DNA of 64,000 nt from Tepidicaulis sp002389665 (GTDB lineage: Bacteria; Pseudomonadota; Alphaproteobacteria; Parvibaculales; Parvibaculaceae): contig NZ_OZ244942.1 of NCBI RefSeq assembly GCF_965222285.1, positions 3,224,001 through 3,288,000 on the forward strand. The letters are read 5' to 3'. The translations under genes and the position numbers were made by a program. This document shows, in pieces, positions 8,563 to 17,519 of this stretch. The notes under the pieces are model-generated. The model was not told the DNA's origin. It worked only from the letters and a program-made list of their open reading frames with translations, and searched no databases. Numbering within the stretch: position 1 is the first letter of the stretch; every line of letters begins with the position of its first letter.

Positions 8563-9284
8563 TCGTGGCAGGCGCCGATGGTTGCCCGGCAGGCTGGGTG
8601 CTGGTGCTCTGGCAGGGACCGGAAGGCCCGCCGCCGCAGGCCCGATTGGTGAAAAAACTTGCCGAGGTTCTGACCTGGGACGAGCGCCCCGCCTTTCTTG
8701 CCGTCGATATGCCCATCGGCCTCCCGGAAAAAGCCGAGCGCGGCGGGCGGCCCTGCGAACGCGAAGCCCGCGCCCGGCTCGGTCAGCGCCAATCCTCCGT
8801 TTTTTCCACTCCGGCGCGCGCTGCCCTTGCGGCTGAGGCGTTTCAAGAAGCCTGCCGTCTCAACCGCGCGCATTCGCACCCACCGCGCGGCGTTTCCAAA
8901 CAATGCTTCAATATCTTTCCGAAAATCCGCGAGCTGGCCGCACTCGCAACGCCTGAGACACAAAGCTGGCTGCGCGAATGCCACCCGGAGCTGGCTTTCT
9001 GGGCGATGAACGGCGAGACACCATTGCACTTGCCGAAGAAAGTCAAAAGCGCGCCCACCGAACCCGGCCTTGCGCTCCGCCGCACCTTGCTGGAAAAAGC
9101 AGGCTTTCCGCTCACGCAATTGCGCGCGCCCGCATTCAAACGCAAAGATGTCGGCAAGGATGATGTTATCGATGCATGCGCCTGCGCCTGGAGCGCCTGG
9201 CGCATGAGTCAGGGGGCAGAAATCCGCCTGCCCGCCGATCCCCTTTTCAATAAAGAGGGGCTGCGCATGGAAATTTCCGCGTGA
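8559..9284 (+). CDS. DUF429 family predicted RNase H-like protein
   Basis: This 241-aa protein belongs to DUF429, predicted to have an RNase H-like nuclease fold. The N-terminal GADGCPAGWV and the second-strand AVDMPIGLPE each place an Asp as expected for a metal site. RARLGQRQSSVFSTPAR and KDDVIDACACAWSA are typical family segments. No activity has been proven for this family as far as I know. It is coupled to the pyridoxal kinase gene by a four-base overlap and converges with the Amt-kinase gene, 13 bp away. Confidence 0.82.
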   Translation: MIVAGADGCPAGWVLVLWQGPEGPPPQARLVKKLAEVLTWDERPAFLAVDMPIGLPEKAERGGRPCEREARARLGQRQSSVFSTPARAALAAEAFQEACRLNRAHSHPPRGVSKQCFNIFPKIRELAALATPETQSWLRECHPELAFWAMNGETPLHLPKKVKSAPTEPGLALRRTLLEKAGFPLTQLRAPAFKRKDVGKDDVIDACACAWSAWRMSQGAEIRLPADPLFNKEGLRMEISA

Positions 9285-9297
9285 TGCCGATGGCAGC

Positions 9298-11478
9298 TTA
9301 AACGAATTCGATCTTGTTTTTCGCTGGCCGTTCCTGAAGACGGGAGGCGGGAAGGCGCACCGTCACTTCCGTGCCGCGCCCGGGCTCGGAGCGGATCACC
9401 ACCGTGCCGCCATGCAGCCGCGCGAGCGCTGCGGTGATCGGCAGGCCGAGCCCGGTACCGTCGGCCATATAGACCGTGTCGCCCGTCGAGATTTGCTGGA
9501 ACGGCGTCAGCGCTTTCGGGATATCCGATTTCTCGATGCCGATGCCGGTATCGGCGACCGAAATCGCGATACGCCCATCCACCTCCCGCTCTACCGAGAG
9601 AACCACACGCCCCCCTTCCGGCGTAAACTTCACCGCGTTGGAGACGAGATTGAGGATCATCTGGCGAAGCGCCCGCCGGTCGGCGATCAGCCGGGGCAGG
9701 TCTTCAGCAATGAGCACATCGAAAACGAGTTTCGCTTCCTGCGCCCGCCAACGGATCAGCCGCTCGCAGCCACGCACTTCCTCGCCGAGATCGAGATCCT
9801 CATCCGCGAGCTCCATCTTGTTCGCCTCGATCTTGGAGAGATCGAGAATGTCGTTGATGAGGCTGAGCAGATGGTTGGAGGAGCGGTAAATGTCGCGGAT
9901 ATATTCTTTATATTGCGGGTTCTCGATCTCGCCGAACATGCCGCCCGTCATGATCTCGGAAAAACCGATAATCGCATTTAGCGGCGTTCGAAGTTCGTGG
10001 CTCATATTGGCCAGAAACTCGGACTTCGCCGCATTGGCGATCTCGGCAGCATCGCGCGCCTCGCGCAAAGCCGACGCCGCTTTTTCACGAGCGCTGACTT
10101 CGCTGTTGAAACGGTCGAGCACGAGATTGTAACGGAAGGCAAGCTCGCCTGCCTCCGTGAAAGGTTCGACCGGCACCTTGTGGGAAAAGTCCCCGCGCCG
10201 GCTTTGATCTTCCATCCGCCCCAGAAGCTCGGAGAGCGCGCTGCTTGCCCCGTGTTCGGAAATATTGAGCCCTTCGCGCTCGGCCCGTGCGCGCACGCGC
10301 ATCGCAAGGAAAGGATCGATGAGTTTCATCAGCGCAAAGGAAAGCGTGAAGGCATAAGCCCCCGCCGCGGCAACGCCGGTAAGCTGCACGGTGAACTGCT
10401 CGAACCGGCTCACCCCGTTCGGGAAGTAGGACATCTCACCGAAAAGCGCGACGGCGAGCGTGCCCCAAATACCGGCGGCCAGATGCACAGGCACCGCGCC
10501 CACCGCATCGTCGATCTCCAGCCGCTCCAGCAGCTTGGCAGCCAGCACCGACACGAAGCCGCCAATAGCGCCGATGAGAATGGCCCCGCCCGTGCTCACG
10601 ATATGCGCGCTTGCGGTGATCGCAACGAGCCCGGCCAAGACGCCGTTGATCGTCGCGCCGACATCCGGGCGCTCGTCCGTTGCCCAGGTCAGCCCCATCA
10701 CCGTAATGCCCCCGGCAGAGGCCGCAAGCAGCGTATGAACGAGCACCACCGGCACTACATGATTGACGGCGAGCGTGCTGCCGCCATTGAAACCGAACCA
10801 GCCGATCCAGATGAGGAACATGCCGAGGGCGGCAAAAGGCAGATTATGCGGCTCGATGACCCGCCCGCCCTGCCCGAAACGGCCAAGACGCGGACCGATC
10901 ACCAGGATCGCGGCAAGTGCCGCCCAGCCGCCGACACTGTGGACGACCGTGGAACCGGCAAAATCGATAAAGCCGAGTTTTTCCAGCCAGCCCGTTGCGG
11001 AGCCCGAAGCAAGACCGCCCCAGGCCCAATGGCCGATGATCGGATAGATGAGAAGCGAGAGAATAAAGGTCGCGGCGAGATAGCCCTTGAAGCTCATCCG
11101 CTCGGCCACGGCGCCTGAGACGATCGTGATCGAGGTGCCGCAAAAGGCAAGCTGGAAGAAGAAGAACACCATCTCGCTGGAGCGCTCGGGCGTTACCTCC
11201 GCCTGGCCCGCCAGCATGAAGCCGTCATGCCCCACAAGACCAAAAGCGCTCGGCCCGAACATCAGCCCGTAGCCCACCGCCCAGAAGACGAGACTGGCGA
11301 GCGAGAAATCCGCGACGTTCTTTACCGCGACATTGATGGAGTTTTTCGCGCGGATAAGCCCGGTTTCAAGACAGGTGAAGCCTGCCTGCATGAGCAGCAC
11401 CAAAACGGTGCAAATCAGAACCCAGGCGATATCGAGCCCGCTCATTGGCGCCATTGCCATTGCCCCCGCAACGATCAT
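9298..11478 (-). CDS. Ammonium transporter-histidine kinase fusion (Amt-HK)
   Basis: This 726-aa protein joins a complete Amt/Mep/Rh domain (about residues 10-400, eleven predicted helices) to a cytoplasmic histidine kinase. Transporter hallmarks are kept: both pore histidines (TVVHSVGGW and PVHLAAGIWG), the FNGGS stretch of the Phe gate, and W in IGHWAWG. A linker with HAMP-like coiled coil (about 400-490) leads to the H-box SHELRTPLNAIIGFSEIM and an ATPase with NLVSNAVKF, DTGIGI and GTGLGL. Fusions like this sense external ammonium in other bacteria (Kuenenia Amt5). The dimerisation domain resembles DivJ/PleC/PdhS. There is no glnK/amtB neighbour and no response regulator. A GC-rich hairpin (11479-11495) directly precedes the ATG, and an alternative start at M7 or M9 is possible. 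Confidence 0.93.
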   Translation of the reverse strand: MIVAGAMAMAPMSGLDIAWVLICTVLVLLMQAGFTCLETGLIRAKNSINVAVKNVADFSLASLVFWAVGYGLMFGPSAFGLVGHDGFMLAGQAEVTPERSSEMVFFFFQLAFCGTSITIVSGAVAERMSFKGYLAATFILSLLIYPIIGHWAWGGLASGSATGWLEKLGFIDFAGSTVVHSVGGWAALAAILVIGPRLGRFGQGGRVIEPHNLPFAALGMFLIWIGWFGFNGGSTLAVNHVVPVVLVHTLLAASAGGITVMGLTWATDERPDVGATINGVLAGLVAITASAHIVSTGGAILIGAIGGFVSVLAAKLLERLEIDDAVGAVPVHLAAGIWGTLAVALFGEMSYFPNGVSRFEQFTVQLTGVAAAGAYAFTLSFALMKLIDPFLAMRVRARAEREGLNISEHGASSALSELLGRMEDQSRRGDFSHKVPVEPFTEAGELAFRYNLVLDRFNSEVSAREKAASALREARDAAEIANAAKSEFLANMSHELRTPLNAIIGFSEIMTGGMFGEIENPQYKEYIRDIYRSSNHLLSLINDILDLSKIEANKMELADEDLDLGEEVRGCERLIRWRAQEAKLVFDVLIAEDLPRLIADRRALRQMILNLVSNAVKFTPEGGRVVLSVEREVDGRIAISVADTGIGIEKSDIPKALTPFQQISTGDTVYMADGTGLGLPITAALARLHGGTVVIRSEPGRGTEVTVRLPASRLQERPAKNKIEFV

Positions 11479-11603
11479 CCCGGCCCAAAGCCGGGTTCCC
11501 CGGAACCTCGTTGCTCCGGGTTTTCAAAAGGACGCCACCACGCGCGGGGTATAGTTATCACTCACTAGTCTTAATAAGTGGAAAACGGTCAGTCTATCCT
11601 ATG

Positions 11604-11640
11604 AAAAAACGCCCTCCCGGCAGGCCGGAAGGGCGTTTTC
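11604..11640 (-). terminator. Rho-independent terminator of asd
   Basis: Read on the minus strand, AACGCCCTTCCGG pairs with CCGGGAGGGCGTT and is followed by a run of T. It lies about 20 bases after the asd stop codon. Confidence 0.88.
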
Positions 11641-11659
11641 ATCTAGGAGATCGCTGCGA

Positions 11660-12679
11660 TCAGGCTTTTTTCAGGTAATCCGAGCAAAGCACTTCCGCGA
11701 TCTGGATGGCGTTGAGCGCGGCGCCTTTGCGCAAATTGTCCGACACGCACCAAAGGTTCAGGCCGTTTTCCACCGTCGGATCGACGCGGATACGGCTGAT
11801 GAAGGTGGCGTAATCGCCCACGCATTCGACCGGCGTGACATAGCCTTCGTCCTCGCGCTTATCGACGACGAGAATGCCCGGCGCTTCGCGCAGGATTTCG
11901 CGCGCCTCATCATCGGAAATCGGGTTCTCGAACTCGATATTCACCGCTTCGGAATGGCCGACGAAAACCGGCACCCGCACGCAGGTCGCCGTGAGCTTGA
12001 TCTTCGGGTCAAGCATCTTCTTCGTCTCGGCCATCATCTTCCACTCTTCCTTCGTATCGCCATCTTCCATGAAGACATCGATATGCGGAATGACGTTGAA
12101 GGCGATCTGCTTCGTCAGCTGTTCCTTGACGATGGGATCGTTCACATAGATGGCGCGCGTCTGCGTGAAAAGCTCGTCCATTGCCGCCTTGCCGGCGCCG
12201 GACACGGACTGGTAGGTGGAGACGACCACGCGCTTGATCGTGGCTTTCTCATGCAGCGGCTTCAGCGCCACGACCATCTGCGCCGTGGAACAGTTGGGAT
12301 TGGCGATAATGTTCTTCTTCGTGTAACCGGCAATCGCCTCCGCATTCACTTCCGGCACGACGAGCGGCACGTCCGGGTCCATGCGGAACTTGGAGGAATT
12401 GTCGATCACGACGCAGCCCTGCGCGGCGATTTTCGGTGCCCATTCCTCGGCCACCGAGCCACCGGCCGACATCAGCGCAATGTCGGTATCGGAGAAATCG
12501 TAATTCTCCAGCGCCTTGACCTTCAGGGTCTTGTCGCCGAACGAAACTTCCGTGCCTTGAGAACGGCGGGAGGCGAGCGCCACCACCTCGTCGGCGGGGA
12601 ACTTGCGTTCCGCCAGAATGTTCAGCATCTCGTGACCCACATTGCCCGTGGCGCCAACGACAGCGACTTTATAACCCAT
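11660..12679 (-). CDS. asd: Aspartate-semialdehyde dehydrogenase
   Basis: This 339-aa NADPH enzyme reduces aspartyl phosphate to aspartate semialdehyde, the branch point to lysine/DAP, threonine and methionine. It begins MGYKVAVVGATGNVG (Rossmann loop) after an AGGAG site seven bases upstream; an in-frame extension to 12730 lacks a ribosome site. The catalytic cysteine is in NPNCSTAQMV and the active-site histidine in the VFVGHSE region. Length matches the family (about 340). It sits downstream of leuB in the same orientation with its own strong terminator. It supplies the pathway that the dapF gene at 21.6 kb completes. Confidence 0.96.
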   Translation of the reverse strand: MGYKVAVVGATGNVGHEMLNILAERKFPADEVVALASRRSQGTEVSFGDKTLKVKALENYDFSDTDIALMSAGGSVAEEWAPKIAAQGCVVIDNSSKFRMDPDVPLVVPEVNAEAIAGYTKKNIIANPNCSTAQMVVALKPLHEKATIKRVVVSTYQSVSGAGKAAMDELFTQTRAIYVNDPIVKEQLTKQIAFNVIPHIDVFMEDGDTKEEWKMMAETKKMLDPKIKLTATCVRVPVFVGHSEAVNIEFENPISDDEAREILREAPGILVVDKREDEGYVTPVECVGDYATFISRIRVDPTVENGLNLWCVSDNLRKGAALNAIQIAEVLCSDYLKKA

Positions 12680-12776
12680 GTGTTTCTCCTGAAGCCTTGA
12701 GCGGCTCCTTCTTGCGGATCGCCTTTTCACGGGACCGTCTGACTTGCGATCCCGGATAAAGTCAGACGGTCATATT

Positions 12777-13883
12777 TTAAGCGGACAGTTTGGTGAGCGC
12801 GGCAAGCACCGCGTCGCCCATTTGTTTCGTCCCGACCTTTTTCATGCCGGGCTGCATGATGTCGCCCGTGCGGTAACCTTCGGCGAGCACCATTTCTGCG
12901 GCTTTCTCCAGAAGATCCGCATCGGCGCCGAGATCGAACGTGTAACGCAGCGCCATGGCGAAAGAGAGGATCGTTGCAAGCGGATTGGCAAGCCCCTGGC
13001 CCGCAATATCGGGCGCCGAGCCGTGCACGGGCTCGTAAAGCGCCTTGGCCTTGCCGTTTGCATCCTTACCGCCGAGCGAGGCGGAAGGCAGCATGCCGAG
13101 CGAGCCCGTCAGCATGGCCGCGACATCGGAAAGCATATCCCCGAAGAGATTGTCGGTGACAATAACGTCGAACTGCTTGGGTTGTTTCACAAGCTGCATG
13201 CCGCAATTGTCGGCGAGCATGTGATCGAGCGTCACATCGGAGAACTCTTCCTTGTGCAGCTTGACCATTTCTTCATGCCAGAAGACGCCGGAATGCATCA
13301 CGTTACGCTTTTCAACGGAGGTGACGCGGTTGCCGCGCTTGCGCGCCAGATCGAAGGCCACGCGCCCGATGCGCTGGACTTCATGCGTCGAATAAACCTG
13401 CGTGTCGAAACCGCGGCGCTCGCCGTTCGGCAGATCCTCGATGCCGCGCGGCTCGCCGAAATAAACCCCGCCCGTCAGCTCGCGCACGATCATGATGTCG
13501 AGCCCTTCGACAAGCTCGCGCTTCAACGAGGACGCATCGGCAAGCGCGGGAAAGCAAAGCGCCGGGCGCAGATTGGCGAACAGTTCGAGATCTTTACGCA
13601 GACGCAGAAGGCCCGCTTCCGGGCGCACATCGAAAGGCACGCCGTCCCATTTCGGCCCGCCCACGGCGCCGAGCAGCACGGCATCGGCTTCCTCAGCCTT
13701 TGCCATGGTCGCATCCGACACTGCCTGGCCATGCGCGTCATAGGCGCAGCCGCCCACAAGGTCGCGCTCGGTTTCGGCACCCAAGCCGCGTTCCTTGTTG
13801 AACCAGTCGATAATGCGCTCGACCTCGCCCATCACTTCAGGGCCGATGCCGTCGCCCGGCAGGATCAGAATTTTCTTCGTCAT
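12777..13883 (-). CDS. leuB: 3-isopropylmalate dehydrogenase
   Basis: This 368-aa NAD-dependent enzyme oxidises and decarboxylates 3-isopropylmalate in leucine synthesis. It starts at MTKKILILPGDGIGPEVM; extension to 14021 would run into repeat DNA. Recognisable blocks are LLGAVGGPKWD, the substrate arginines in LRLRKDLELFANLRP, RELTGGVYFGEPRG, DVIVTDNLFGDMLSD (metal-binding Asp) and EPVHGSAPDIAGQG (NAD site). It is separated from leuD by 207 bp containing a palindromic repeat, and it precedes asd. Confidence 0.97.
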   Translation of the reverse strand: MTKKILILPGDGIGPEVMGEVERIIDWFNKERGLGAETERDLVGGCAYDAHGQAVSDATMAKAEEADAVLLGAVGGPKWDGVPFDVRPEAGLLRLRKDLELFANLRPALCFPALADASSLKRELVEGLDIMIVRELTGGVYFGEPRGIEDLPNGERRGFDTQVYSTHEVQRIGRVAFDLARKRGNRVTSVEKRNVMHSGVFWHEEMVKLHKEEFSDVTLDHMLADNCGMQLVKQPKQFDVIVTDNLFGDMLSDVAAMLTGSLGMLPSASLGGKDANGKAKALYEPVHGSAPDIAGQGLANPLATILSFAMALRYTFDLGADADLLEKAAEMVLAEGYRTGDIMQPGMKKVGTKQMGDAVLAALTKLSA

Positions 13884-13965
13884 ACGTCTCTCGTTTCTTT
13901 TTCTTCGCCGTTTTGCCGCCTCAGTGCCGGGCGGCGGAGCACCCGCTCTCCTTAAACCCCAAACT

Positions 13966-14050
13966 GTCACCCCGGCTTTATGCCGGGGTCCACAGGACCT
14001 CTCAACCCGCAACCATCTCATTATGGACGCCGGGACAAGCCCGGGGTGAC
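13966..14050. repeat. Paired-palindrome intergenic repeat, copy A
   Basis: This 85-bp element is bounded by GTCACCCCGG and CCGGGGTGAC, a perfect 10-bp terminal inverted repeat. Inside are two smaller hairpins: CCCCGGC...GCCGGGG after four loop bases, and a CCGGG...CCCGG near the right end. The pair of motifs GTCC and GGAC faces inwards. It lies between leuB and leuD. A related element sits at 20858-20945. It resembles the short REP-type repeats scattered between genes in many alphaproteobacteria. Confidence 0.75.
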
Positions 14051-14090
14051 AACCGAGTTCATGGCAAGGGCCGTGGCCTTTGACTGTCCC

Positions 14091-14696
14091 TCAGAGCCAG
14101 GGCTGTTCTTCGGCGCGCTTCGCCTCAAACGTGTCGATGGCCGATTTCTTCTGCAGCGTCAGGCCCACATCGTCGAGCCCTTCCATCAGGCAGTGCTTGC
14201 GGAAGGGGTCGATGTCGAATTTGATGACGCCGCCATCCGGCCCGCGGATTTCCTGTGCTTCCAGATCGACGGTGAGGCGGGCATTGGCGCCGCGCTCGGC
14301 ATCGTCCATCAGCTTGTCCACATCTTCCTGCGGCAGCTTGATCGGCAGAATGCCGTTCTTGAAGCAGTTGTTATAAAAGATGTCGGCAAAGCTCGTGGAG
14401 ATGATGCAGCGGATGCCGAAATCGAGCAGCGCCCAGGGCGCATGTTCGCGGCTCGAGCCGCAGCCGAAATTGTCACCCGCCACCAGAATTTCCGCATTCC
14501 GGTAGGCCGGCTTGTTGAGCACAAAATCTTCGACTTCCGAGCCGTCATCCTTGTAGCGCATCTCGTCGAATAGGTTCTTGCCGAGCCCTGTGCGCTTGAT
14601 CGTTTTCAGGAACTGCTTCGGGATGATCATATCCGTGTCGATATTGATCAGCGGCATGGGAGCGGCAACGCCCTCGAGTTTCTTGAATTTATCCAT
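14091..14696 (-). CDS. leuD: 3-isopropylmalate dehydratase small subunit
   Basis: This 201-aa swivel-domain subunit of isopropylmalate isomerase works with LeuC to convert 2- to 3-isopropylmalate. INIDTDMIIPKQFLK is the family N-terminal block, and GDNFGCGSSREHAPWAL is the substrate-binding loop with the active-site Ser-Arg. It starts 11 bp after the leuC stop codon, so leuCD are one transcript. Confidence 0.97.
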   Translation of the reverse strand: MDKFKKLEGVAAPMPLINIDTDMIIPKQFLKTIKRTGLGKNLFDEMRYKDDGSEVEDFVLNKPAYRNAEILVAGDNFGCGSSREHAPWALLDFGIRCIISTSFADIFYNNCFKNGILPIKLPQEDVDKLMDDAERGANARLTVDLEAQEIRGPDGGVIKFDIDPFRKHCLMEGLDDVGLTLQKKSAIDTFEAKRAEEQPWL

Positions 14697-14707
14697 TGTC
14701 GCTCTCC

Positions 14708-16123
14708 TTAGCTGAACTTACGCACGTCCACGAAGTGACCGGCGATGGCCGCTGCCGCCGCCATTTCCGGCGAGACGAGATGCGTGCGCCCGCCGCGGCC
14801 CTGACGGCCTTCGAAATTGCGGTTCGAGGTCGAAGCGCAGCGCTCGCCCGGCGCCAGTTTATCGGCGTTCATGGCGAGGCACATGGAACAGCCGGGCTCG
14901 CGCCAGTCGAAACCGGCTTCGATGAGGATCTTGTCGAGCCCTTCCAGTTCGGCCTGTTCTTTCACCAGGCCGGAACCCGGCACCACCATCGCATTCACAT
15001 GCGCAGCGACCTTGCGGCCCTTGGCGAGCTTGGCGACCTCACGGATATCCTCGATGCGCCCGTTCGTACACGAACCGATAAAGACGCGGTCGAGTTTGAT
15101 ATCGGTCATCTTCGTATTGGGCTCAAGACCCATATATTTCAGCGCCCGCTCGATGGCCGTGCGCTTGGCTTCATCGGCGATCTTGGCCGGGTCCGGCACC
15201 GCCCCTTCGATGGAGACGACGTTTTCCGGGCTCGTGCCCCAGGTCACGATGGGCGGCAGGTTGGCCGCATCGAGCACCACTTCCTTGTCGAACTGCGCGC
15301 CTTCATCGGACGGCAGGCTGCGCCAGTAATCGACCGCTTTGTCCCACATCTCGCCCTGCGGCGCGCGCGGGCGGCCTTTCAGGTACTCATAGGTCTTTTC
15401 ATCGGGCGCGATGAGACCGGCGCGGGCGCCGCCTTCGATGGTCATGTTACAAACCGTCATGCGTCCTTCCATGGAAAGCGAGCGGATCGCTTCGCCGGCA
15501 AACTCGATCACATAGCCGGTGCCGCCGGCCGTGCCGATCTCGCCGATGATCGCAAGGATGATGTCTTTTGCGGTGACATGGGGCGGCAGCTGCCCGTTCA
15601 CCGTCACGCGCATGTTCTTCGCCTTGGACTGAATGAGCGTCTGCGTGGCGAGCACATGCTCGACCTCGGACGTGCCGATGCCATGCGCCAGCGCGCCGAA
15701 AGCGCCATGCGTCGAGGTATGGCTGTCGCCGCACACGATCGTCGTGCCCGGCAGCGTGAAGCCCTGCTCGGGGCCGACAATGTGCACGATGCCCTGGCGG
15801 ATATCGAGCATCGGCAGATATTCCACACCGAACTCGGCCGCGTTCTTTTCCAGCGTCTCGACCTGCAGCTTCGATTCCGGATCGTCGATGCCGTTCGCGC
15901 GGCCCGCCGTCGGCACGTTATGGTCGGCCACGGCCAGCGTGTTGCCCGGCGCATGCACCTTGCGGCCCGTCATGCGCAAGCCCTCGAAGGCCTGCGGGCT
16001 CGTCACTTCATGGACGAGATGGCGGTCGATATAAAGGAGGCAGGTGCCGTCTTCTTGCTCATCAACCAGATGCGCATCCCAGATTTTGTCATACATGGTT
16101 CTGGGCGTGGTGCGGGCAGACAT
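14708..16123 (-). CDS. leuC: 3-isopropylmalate dehydratase large subunit
   Basis: This 471-aa aconitase-superfamily subunit carries the [4Fe-4S] cluster. Cluster cysteines are in IGSCTNGRIEDIR and in the C-terminal GCSMCLAMN pair. The N-terminal blocks HLVHEVTSPQAFEGLR, DHNVPT and CGDSHTSTHGAFG are all present. The start MSARTTPRTMYDKIWD is standard. Its upstream region (16124-16300) holds the rplS terminator. I see no clear leucine leader peptide there. Confidence 0.97.
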   Translation of the reverse strand: MSARTTPRTMYDKIWDAHLVDEQEDGTCLLYIDRHLVHEVTSPQAFEGLRMTGRKVHAPGNTLAVADHNVPTAGRANGIDDPESKLQVETLEKNAAEFGVEYLPMLDIRQGIVHIVGPEQGFTLPGTTIVCGDSHTSTHGAFGALAHGIGTSEVEHVLATQTLIQSKAKNMRVTVNGQLPPHVTAKDIILAIIGEIGTAGGTGYVIEFAGEAIRSLSMEGRMTVCNMTIEGGARAGLIAPDEKTYEYLKGRPRAPQGEMWDKAVDYWRSLPSDEGAQFDKEVVLDAANLPPIVTWGTSPENVVSIEGAVPDPAKIADEAKRTAIERALKYMGLEPNTKMTDIKLDRVFIGSCTNGRIEDIREVAKLAKGRKVAAHVNAMVVPGSGLVKEQAELEGLDKILIEAGFDWREPGCSMCLAMNADKLAPGERCASTSNRNFEGRQGRGGRTHLVSPEMAAAAAIAGHFVDVRKFS

Positions 16124-16233
16124 TTCTCTACGCTCCTATCTTGCTTCTTCTTGGGGGCTCCCATCCTGGGCCTTGCGGCCGGTCCTTCCGGATCGGGCCC
16201 CGTCTTCATTTCTCGAACGGGTATAGCGGCAAA

Positions 16234-16271
16234 CAAAAAGCGGGCCTGGACGTGTCGCCCTGCCCGCTTTT
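16234..16271 (-). terminator. Rho-independent terminator of the rpsP-rimM-trmD-rplS operon
   Basis: On the minus strand GCGGGC pairs with GCCCGC across a 16-base loop and is followed by TTTTTGTTT. It lies about 30 bases past the rplS stop codon and upstream of leuC. Confidence 0.82.
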
Positions 16272-16300
16272 CGGATGCTCGGATAAATGGGCGAGCAGGG

Positions 16301-16690
16301 TTACTCCGCAGCCTTCTCCTTGGTGCGGGTCTTATCCTGGCGCTCAGCAATACGGGCGGACTTACCGCGGCGGCCGCGCAGGTAATAGAGCTTCGCGCGG
16401 CGCACTTTACCGCGGCGCAGAACCTCGATGGAATCGACCAGCGGCGAGTAAATCGGGAACACGCGTTCCACGCCTTCACCGTAGGAAATCTTGCGTACCG
16501 TGAAGCTTTCCTGCAGGCCGCCGCCGGAGCGGGCAATGCACACGCCTTCATAGGCCTGGATGCGCTCACGGGTGCCTTCGGTCACTTTCACGTTGACCTT
16601 CACCGTATCGCCAGGGCCGAATTCCGGCACGGTTTTCTTCTCGGAAAGAGCGGAAATCTGCTCTTTTTCGAGTTCCTGAATGATGTTCAT
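16301..16690 (-). CDS. rplS: 50S ribosomal protein L19
   Basis: This 129-aa protein sits at the 30S-50S interface. It starts at MNIIQELEKEQ and contains FGPGDTVKVNVKV, RIQAYEGVCIAR, FPIYSPLVDSIEVLRRGKVRRAKLYYLR and GKSARI, the canonical L19 core. The C-terminal tail DKTRTKEKAAE is a short extension common in this class. It is the last gene of the conserved rpsP-rimM-trmD-rplS group, 73 bp after trmD, followed by a strong terminator. Confidence 0.97.
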   Translation of the reverse strand: MNIIQELEKEQISALSEKKTVPEFGPGDTVKVNVKVTEGTRERIQAYEGVCIARSGGGLQESFTVRKISYGEGVERVFPIYSPLVDSIEVLRRGKVRRAKLYYLRGRRGKSARIAERQDKTRTKEKAAE

Positions 16691-16763
16691 CGGCCTGTCC
16701 TCATTTCTATATAAGCGCCGCCCCGATAATCCCATCGCTGCGGGCGCGCTTCCCTAACATAAT

Positions 16764-17519
16764 TCAATCGCGATGGCGAGAGGCTTTGAGATATTTCTCC
16801 CAAAGATCCGGACGCCTTTCGCGCGTTAACTTTTCCGCCTCCTGCCGCCGCCATTCGGCAATCCGGCCATGATGACCGGAAGTGAGGATTTCCGGGATTT
16901 CCCGGCCCTCGAAGACGGGCGGCCGCGTGTAATGCGGATATTCCAGAAGCCCGGTCTCGAAGCTTTCCTCCTCGCCCGAGGCCTCTTTTCCCATGACCCC
17001 CGGCAAAAGCCGGATCACGGCATCGAGAAGCGCCAGCGCCGCCGGCTCTCCTCCGGAAAGAACAAAGTCGCCAAGGCTCACTTCTTCGAGCCCCCGCGCC
17101 TCGATCACCCGCTGGTCGATCCCCTCGAAGCGCCCGCATAAGAGCACCGCGCCGGAACCTTCCGCCAGAGAACGCACTCTCGCCTGATCGAGGGGCTTTC
17201 CCCTCGGGCTGAGATAGATAAGCGGCCTCTCGTCGCTGGGCCCGTGAACGGCGTCGATCGCGGCGGCAAGCACATCCGCCCGCATGACCATGCCCGCACC
17301 CCCGCCTGCGGGGGTGTCGTCCACGGAGCGGTGTTTATCGCGCGCAAACCCGCGAATGTCCACCGTTTCAAGCGCCCAGCGCTCTTCTTCTAGTGCCCTG
17401 CCCGCCAGCGAAAACCCAAGCGGCCCCGGAAACATTTCCGGAAAGAGCGTCAGTACGCTCGCCCGCCAAGCAGAACCTGAAAAGACAGATCCTGTAGCGG
17501 CAGTACGGTCCTCAGTCAT
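16764..17519 (-). CDS. trmD: tRNA (guanine37-N1)-methyltransferase
   Basis: This 251-aa SPOUT methyltransferase makes m1G37 in tRNAs reading CNN codons, preventing frameshifts. The trefoil-knot motifs are seen in LIYLSPRGKPLDQ, LLCGRFEGIDQRV and SLGDFVLSGGEPAALALLDAV. HYTRPPVFEGREIPEILTSGHHG.I..WR is the C-terminal signature. The start overlaps the end of rimM by eight bases. The N-terminus has about 15 extra residues before SVLTLFPEMFPG compared with the usual start. Confidence 0.96.
   Translation of the reverse strand: MTEDRTAATGSVFSGSAWRASVLTLFPEMFPGPLGFSLAGRALEEERWALETVDIRGFARDKHRSVDDTPAGGGAGMVMRADVLAAAIDAVHGPSDERPLIYLSPRGKPLDQARVRSLAEGSGAVLLCGRFEGIDQRVIEARGLEEVSLGDFVLSGGEPAALALLDAVIRLLPGVMGKEASGEEESFETGLLEYPHYTRPPVFEGREIPEILTSGHHGRIAEWRRQEAEKLTRERRPDLWEKYLKASRHRD

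Noticed and set aside
11479..11530. Riboswitch or attenuator in the Amt-kinase leader
   Set aside because: Two short GC hairpins are present, but there is no conserved aptamer pattern and no alternative structure with a T-run; kept only as a note under that gene.
13980..14573. Plus-strand frames opposite leuD and the repeat
   Set aside because: LeuD on the minus strand is unmistakable, and the frames begin inside the palindromic repeat.
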